Source of the DNA: Plazaster borealis
Lineage: Eukaryota > Echinodermata > Asteroidea > Forcipulatida > Labidiasteridae
Length of the DNA: 64,000 nucleotides
Direction: 5' to 3'
Assembly (NCBI GenBank): GCA_021014325.1
Contig: CM037464.1
Span: forward strand, 2,077,127-2,141,126
Shown here piece by piece: positions 58,464-64,000 of this stretch. Under the pieces are notes generated by a model. The model did no database searches and was not told where the DNA came from. It saw only the letters and a program-made list of their open reading frames with translations. Position numbers and translations under genes: made by a program. Each line of letters opens with the position of its first letter. Positions within the stretch are counted from its first letter, which is position 1.

Positions 58464-59526
58464 CGGCTACGGGTGTAATCGTCTGTTTCAAAATCAACAT
58501 TAAAGAGTTACAAGTAAAATAGCATAGCCTCGTTTTGGTTACACTGTTTTGAATGGGAGATGATCACGGTGGTTGTTCCCTTGATAAAGCATCCAACATA
58601 ATGTGTATACTGCCATCCGCAGGCTTTATATTGCAAAATGGACGACAAAAACAAATAGATCTGAGATATCGAGTATAATTGATGATTTGCTTTCACCGAG
58701 CTCAGTTCAAATCAAACTTTCCCGCCATTTGCTTCTTCCATTTTTGCCCCATCCTTTTTCTTTCTCTCTCTCATTAAGACTGACTTCCTTCATTTCTCAC
58801 TGTATTCATACGTCCATCCTGCCTTTTAACCATAATGTTATAAGTATGCAAGCCTATAATATAAAAGGCCCCGTGTGTAAAAACGAAATCAAACAAACAG
58901 CCTTGAGCGTCCAAAATATAACACTTTTTCGCTATTTACAACCATTATGTATACTTTTTCTACACAGCACTTTGGCTTACTATGCACAGAAAAGATTACT
59001 TATTGTGCAAAAAGGTGTACAATGTCCATGCAGTTGAAGTAATAATGACATCAGAAGAAACTTAAACCTCCAGCTTTTTGATAACACTTGGTATCTATTC
59101 ATAAAAGACAATGGCTTAACTAATGCCAGTCTTTACGGCGTCGTTAATACGTTATTACGACGTCGTGGTAACCCCGTGACGACGTTTTGATGACGTCTTG
59201 TCCTCATCTTGTTGAACAAGTCGTGTCTGGCTTCATGACGAGGTCGTTCCTCGCTTTGGTAAGAAATAATGCATCGGGGGCAAATCTTCACGAGATCCTG
59301 CAACATTTCTCAATTTTTAATTTAATTTAATTTAATTTTTATTTATTTATTTATTTATTTTTTTTCTTTCTTTATTTTTTTTGTTTGGGGGGGCAGTTTA
59401 TCCAAATTTTGTTTTAATGCAGAGTATCCGAAAACACAGACGACTGAACTATTGAAAGTGCTGTCTGTTTAAGGTTGAATAACCCCAATCTGAGAGTACG
59501 ATCGTAAAACGTCAATGTGTTGATTG
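58464..59526. other. 3' flank of the GPCR gene
   Basis: An AATAAA-rich stretch on the minus strand at about 59325-59360 could supply the polyadenylation signal. GACGTC/ACGTC words are dense at 59135-59250. No gene seen. Confidence 0.4.
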
Positions 59527-61401
59527 TCAGCTCGGCACCATCTCTGATTCTGTGTAGGCATCTGATGTCATACTCTTCAGCCTCGTCTGCCTCAGACTGG
59601 CCTGCCTTCGAGCCCTACTCGACCCACAGTGTAATGTTTCCCTCATCCTAGACCGGAAGTTATCCGAGAGGAACGCGTACAGGAATGGATTGAGGGCGCT
59701 GTTCATGAAGTAAGCAAGATACGTGAAGGCAGTGACGAGGGCACCGGGGACTGTCCTGTCACTGAAGCCACCGAAGAAACTCAAGACGAACATAAACTGC
59801 AGAGGGAACAGACAAACAGCGAAGCACAAAACCATGACCATCAACAGACGGATTACTTTTCTCCGAGCGGCCATGACGGCCTCGGCGTTCCGTTTGCGCT
59901 TACTTGGCGTCTTTTTAAAACACTTTTGGGAGAGAGAGTGACTGTTGCCACGGCCGTAGGCAGGCGACGTCTGTCCGCTGTTAGGTGCGGGTTCATATTT
60001 CCTATGAATTTGTCGCTTATCTCCTTCGGACTTACTCCCAATACGTGATTTGACGCCCCCTTGTGCCCTCCCTGGTGTAAGATGCTGAGGACTTGCGATC
60101 TCAGGTTCAATACTTGTATTTGTTTTATCAATACACGGTGTAGACTCGTCAGTGTTGTCATTTATATTCACATTGTGCAAGTTATCTGATCTTCTGTCTT
60201 CCTGATGGGATCCAACTCCATTAGAACCATTCTCTGTCATCTTGATCTCGATTTTACTCGAATCTACTGGTGTCGATTTATCGCCGTTGGAGCTCAGTAT
60301 TATGTCATTGCACGACTTCCAGAGCACTGTCGCTGTAGTCGATTCCTGATCGTCGAATACCGCGAAATTTTCATTTTCATCCGGCTCAAACACAAAAAAC
60401 GGACCTATCATTTCAGGGACGTTTTTGTTTTTCCTGGGTGTTGTTTCGCAGCTACTTGGACGAAGTAATGCTTCGTGCGGAGTATCTTCGTTGTCACTGT
60501 AAGTGCAAGAAGTTTCCTGAGGTGGAGGAGACAACTGAGGGCCGATGTGGATACGAAGGCCCTCTACCGATGGAACTGGGGTTACCGATGGAACTGGGGT
60601 TACCAATGGAACTGGGGTTACCGAAGGAACTGGGGTTTTCTTGGATTCAGCAAGACTCGATACAACCTTATTTCTTTTATAGGTAACTTTGAAGTTTGAT
60701 TTGGATTTTTCCTTGTGGCTTTCAACAGGCATCGATGCCGTCAGTGGGTTACTCCCACTCCTACTACGCGCCCACAAACCCTGACCTATCTTAGTGTACA
60801 AAACCAGCATGATGCACAATGGCACCACGTAGCAGACGATAACCATTGCTATTCCCTGAGGTATGGCGCCATTATCCATAAAATGACGTGATGCTGCGCA
60901 GTACGTTTCGTTTTCACGGTAGGGTACCAGCTCATAGACTACAAACACAGGTGAGCTGATCGTAACACTCAATAGCCATATCACGATTACCACACCTATG
61001 AGGCGTTGCACTGTTAAAATCCTTTTGGTTTGGAATGGATACAAAATGGCGATGAATCGTTCCATTGATATCACCGTCAGCATAAACACAGAAGCTGTCG
61101 TCGTCATGGTGATAGCGGCCCTATGGGCTTTGCAAATAAAAACACCTAACTTCCACGAGTCTTGTATGAACCACATGAGAGTTGGGATAACGCAGCATAG
61201 CGTCACCAAGAGGTCAGATACGGCCAGGTTCAGGAGGAAAAAGTTGGTGACGGTGTGCATACTGCGGTTGCGCACGATGACGAAGACGACTAGAACGTTT
61301 CCCGCCAAGCTGATGACAAAGACGGACGCGAAGGTCGCTATGAGAATGTCCTTCACTGGACTCACGGTGTACAGATCGACGTCAGTGTCGGTGTCGTTCA
61401 T
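59527..61401 (-). CDS. Class A (rhodopsin-like) G protein-coupled receptor, peptide type
   Basis: 624 aa in one coding exon; an acceptor (TTTACTTTCAG) 17 bases before the ATG shows an upstream non-coding exon. Seven membrane segments are visible: TM1 around residues 18-43 (GNVLVV), TM2 53-79 (NLAVSDLL), TM3 88-119 with SMERFIAIL in place of the DRY box, TM4 134-156, TM5 183-209, TM6 with CFAVCLFP, and TM7 with NSALNPFLYA (NPxxY). C90 and C168 should form the conserved disulfide. N2 and N164 sit in glycosylation sequons. The third intracellular loop is about 310 residues, far longer than usual, with four VTPVPS repeats. Motifs around TM3 and TM7 resemble orexin/CCK/QRFP-type peptide receptors, but the exact subfamily and ligand are not assigned. 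Acts at the plasma membrane through G proteins. Confidence 0.92.
   Translation of the reverse strand: MNDTDTDVDLYTVSPVKDILIATFASVFVISLAGNVLVVFVIVRNRSMHTVTNFFLLNLAVSDLLVTLCCVIPTLMWFIQDSWKLGVFICKAHRAAITMTTTASVFMLTVISMERFIAILYPFQTKRILTVQRLIGVVIVIWLLSVTISSPVFVVYELVPYRENETYCAASRHFMDNGAIPQGIAMVIVCYVVPLCIMLVLYTKIGQGLWARSRSGSNPLTASMPVESHKEKSKSNFKVTYKRNKVVSSLAESKKTPVPSVTPVPLVTPVPSVTPVPSVEGLRIHIGPQLSPPPQETSCTYSDNEDTPHEALLRPSSCETTPRKNKNVPEMIGPFFVFEPDENENFAVFDDQESTTATVLWKSCNDIILSSNGDKSTPVDSSKIEIKMTENGSNGVGSHQEDRRSDNLHNVNINDNTDESTPCIDKTNTSIEPEIASPQHLTPGRAQGGVKSRIGSKSEGDKRQIHRKYEPAPNSGQTSPAYGRGNSHSLSQKCFKKTPSKRKRNAEAVMAARRKVIRLLMVMVLCFAVCLFPLQFMFVLSFFGGFSDRTVPGALVTAFTYLAYFMNSALNPFLYAFLSDNFRSRMRETLHCGSSRARRQASLRQTRLKSMTSDAYTESEMVPS
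60562..60640 (-). repeat. 18-bp coding tandem repeat in the GPCR loop
   Basis: GGTTACCGATGGAACTGG recurs four times on the plus strand, encoding VTPVPS in the receptor. The in-frame length keeps the protein open; copy number may vary between individuals. Confidence 0.85.
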
Positions 61402-61539
61402 GTCTGCAACCGATAATCCTGAAAGTAAAACATACAGTTGAAAAATAGAATGAAATTATAGTTTCTTCTATATTTTGTGGAATTGAATGGATGCTACAGT
61501 CTTTACCACTGTTTTGAAGTCCGGTTGGCCCCATCCAAC

Positions 61540-61805
61540 ATGTTGGCACCGTACTTGTTCCAATCGACATTTTGGTACCCTGCTCGTTTTGATCGACATT
61601 CTGGTACTCAGATCGTTCTGATCGAAATGTTGGTACCCTGCTCGTTTTGACCGACATGTTGGTACCCTGCTCATTCTGATTGACATGTTGGTACCCTGCT
61701 CATTCTGATTGACATGTTGGTACCCTGCTCATTCTGATTGACATGTTGGTACCCTGCTCATTCTGATCGACATGTTGGTACCCTGCTCGTTCTGCTCGAC
61801 ATGCT
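61540..61805. repeat. Minisatellite, 29-bp unit, about 9 copies
   Basis: TGTTGGTACCCTGCTCATTC plus TGATTGACA repeats with an exact 29-base step in 61681-61770 and more variation towards 61540. It lies directly upstream of the GPCR coding exon and stops at a LINE fragment. Confidence 0.9.
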
Positions 61806-61925
61806 GATACCCTGTGAACTGGAATAAAACTGTTGGAGTGGTTCTTTGTTCTACATCTCAGCAAAGCAAGAGTATATGGATGAGAAGAAGCAGAAGGCCA
61901 TGGGTTCACGCTCATTTGAAACAGT
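61795..61925 (-). pseudogene. LINE 3' fragment, same family as 592-915
   Basis: Minus strand encodes ASSHPYTLALLRCRTKNHSN followed by SFIP, matching the fragment at 592-915 almost residue for residue. It is broken at both ends. Confidence 0.75.
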
Positions 61926-63400
61926 TGCAACCTCCTCGACCCCACCTCCTCGACCCCACCTCCTCGACCCCGTAAAATGTTGAATTAATTATTTCGTGTG
62001 CTCGTTAAAGAAATATAAAACCCCCAGTTTTTGCAGTGTACTGAATTAACAATATGTTCATTTTTTTCTCTATTAATAATAATGATAAAACAACATTTAA
62101 ATACATACAAAATAGGCGAAGTAGAAATGACAACCAAACTAACAGTGCTATCAAATAACTTGGAAATAGTTATGTATTAACAGAAAAATACGGTTACCCA
62201 GGGGTCTTACTCTAAACCGTGCCTCGTCTCAATGCTCAACTCTCGGTTAACAAAAAACAAATATCAGGTTTGAACATTTGTCAAACATTGATTTTTATAA
62301 ATCGGAGAAGTACAAATACTGTCTTCAGGCAACCTGTCGAGAATAACTAACTTTAAATGCAATACTCGACGTCAGCATTTTTGATACAATTATATTTTAT
62401 TGTTTGAGCAGAATTCCGGAGCTCATAATCACAGGTCGTGAATGACAGTCGAAAATACACAACAGAAATCCACAATTGTTTTCAAGACGGCACAGCTACC
62501 AGCCAATAGTTTGAAAAACGGTCCTAAATAATTCCGACGAAAACTGGAGCCCACTTTAATAGGACAGGACCCAATGTTATGTGTTTACACAGTAAATGTT
62601 CAAATGACATTCTTTAAACATCCAACTGCTGAGTATGCAACATAATCCAGCGCATTACGGGTAAGCATAGATGATGTTTCAAGACCGAGGGGGCTGAACG
62701 CAAATAATATCTGTTTGGGAGGTTTAGCTGCCCCTCATTAAATTGGCTGATTGAAGGTGACACCGAGTCTGGAGCAGAGGTAGAGCTGGGACACCCACAT
62801 CAATGTGAGTAGAAGTGGGGTAAACGAGTTACAGCTACATTGTGAGAAGAAAATGGAGGTCCGAACTTATTTTATTTTAAGAACGGACATTCTATTGTGG
62901 CATTTATAACTTCATTTCTGGTGCTAAGTGAAATGAATTGTTAGTTTGTCAGTGCCGTAATAACTTCGTGAGGTCCAGACCTGCCTCCATTTTTATGAAG
63001 TTACAAATGTATTAGAAATATCGTGGCATGCACCCTAGTGGAGAATAATGGACAATACGTTCTACAGTCAATGATGATAATAAATCAGTCTGCAAGGTCC
63101 TCATGAACCCGTCCAGAGACAGCTCGAGTAAAATCGTTAGTAGAAGAAGTTTCAATTTGAAAATGCTTTGAATTTTACTAAAAAATATTCATGATATGAA
63201 TTAAACAAACTTGTCCGTATAAAATAAGATGTGATTTAAAAGAAAAATAATACCCCATGTCGAAGAGACCAATATTATACGCTGCTTTCATAACATTTTA
63301 CCTGATATGTTTTTGATAAATTTTACACATGTTGCAATTAATGCTTATATAAAATGTTTTGCCCTAGAGGGCGATTCAATTCAGGCAAGTCTACAACATA
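61926..63400. other. 5' flank of the GPCR gene
   Basis: Includes a triple CCTCGACCCCAC repeat (61936-61972) and a solitary MITE end (62020-62041). A non-coding first exon of the GPCR probably lies here or beyond. No other gene seen. Confidence 0.4.
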
Positions 63401-63427
63401 ACCTCGCTCTCGACCCCCCCCCCCCCA

Positions 63428-63458
<31 letters not shown>

Positions 63459-63462
63459 TATA
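63428..63462. repeat. (TA)n microsatellite next to poly-C and poly-A runs
   Basis: Simple sequence, about 14 TA steps, following C(11) and A(10) runs. It borders a tRNA-like element. Confidence 0.9.
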
Positions 63463-63464
63463 AT

Positions 63465-63563
63465 GATTTTGGGTTGAACAAAGAAAAATTGACTAGAGTG
63501 GGATTTGAACCAACGACCTCCGGTTTAACGTGCCGGCGCTCTACCAACTGAGCTATCTAGCCC
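63465..63563 (-). mobile_element. tRNA-like sequence (Asn-like), probably a SINE head
   Basis: Minus strand begins GGGCTAGATAGCTCAGTTGG (A box TAGCTCAGTTGG) and has GGTTCAAATCC (B box). The acceptor arms pair except the first position. The anticodon loop ACGTTAA would read GTT, but has C instead of U at position 33, so decoding is doubtful. A second copy with ATT lies at 63782-63875, and both share a downstream tail matching ATTTTTCTTTGTTCAACCC, which is repeat behaviour. Confidence 0.6.
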
Positions 63564-63781
63564 TATGTTGGCGGTCTCCCTATTTTGTCAATATCTTTGT
63601 TCGGGGGGTGCCAGTCAGAAAGCCATTCAACCGCAAACTGCCGTGTAGCCAGGGATCACACCCATACGATACAACCTGGGAAGCGGCAGCCGGGGATCAC
63701 CTTAAGGGGATGCGACTTTTTTTTATATATCATATATCAAGTAATGGACCACAAGGGAAACTGACTGGGTAAATATTAAAT

Positions 63782-63880
63782 GATTTTGGGTTGAACAAAG
63801 AAAAATTGACTAGAGTGGGATTTGAACCAACGACCTCCGGTTTAATGTGCCGGCGCTCTACCAACTGAGCTATATATATA
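63782..63880 (-). mobile_element. Second tRNA-like repeat copy, truncated
   Basis: Identical to the first for most of its length, but the 5' acceptor arm runs into TATATATA, so it cannot make a full tRNA. The copies lie about 316 bases apart. Confidence 0.7.
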
Positions 63881-64000
63881 CAAAATACAAACTCAATACA
63901 ATAACATAAATTAATTAATTACAAAAAATAAAAAAATAAAAAAATAAAATAAAACAAAATAAAATTGAAAAAAGACATAGTTTTTTTAAAATAAATGAAT

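Overview
The window looks like nuclear DNA of a deuterostome invertebrate, most likely an echinoderm and probably a sea star. Genes have GT-AG introns, intergenic DNA is AT-rich and crowded with short inverted-repeat elements, and the genes are C-type lectin/PAN proteins, single-pass receptors and a class A GPCR. The sea-star guess rests on my memory of similar repeat families, not on a search. All genes I can support lie on the minus strand.

Region 1 (1-7.75 kb) is a tandem array of intronless secreted C-type lectin plus PAN/apple genes. Two complete copies are present. Positions 1-135 match the promoter side of both, so a third copy should begin just beyond the left edge. Each copy has its own later insertions, and the other copy shows the empty site.

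Region 2 (10.8-51.7 kb) holds three single-pass membrane proteins that I assembled exon by exon. Gene A (10816-19101) has a signal peptide, a small immunoglobulin-V-like exon, a 288-residue Thr-rich mucin stalk and a membrane segment. Gene B (24090-25511) has a signal peptide, a Ser/Thr mucin stalk, a membrane segment and a tail with an NPTY motif. Gene M (30634-51674) has a signal peptide, one MAM domain, a stalk, a membrane segment and a long tail with YEEI and an ITIM-like SIYAEI. In every model the joined exons stay in frame, and intron phases around the membrane exon agree (phase 1 before it; phase 2 after it in B and M, and possible in A). This layout recalls TIM/CD300-type immune receptors; the comparison is inference.

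Region 3 (59.5-61.4 kb) is a single-coding-exon class A peptide-type GPCR with an unusually long third intracellular loop. A 29-bp minisatellite and a LINE scrap lie upstream of it.

The rest is repeats: at least eight inverted-repeat (MITE-like) families, tRNA-derived SINEs, LINE 3' fragments and several minisatellites, including a 57-bp array at 52.35-53.6 kb that keeps long frames open on both strands. One TTAA-flanked MITE family carries a central hairpin in every copy examined, but with different sequence between subfamilies. I saw no rRNA, CRISPR array or prokaryotic-style operon.
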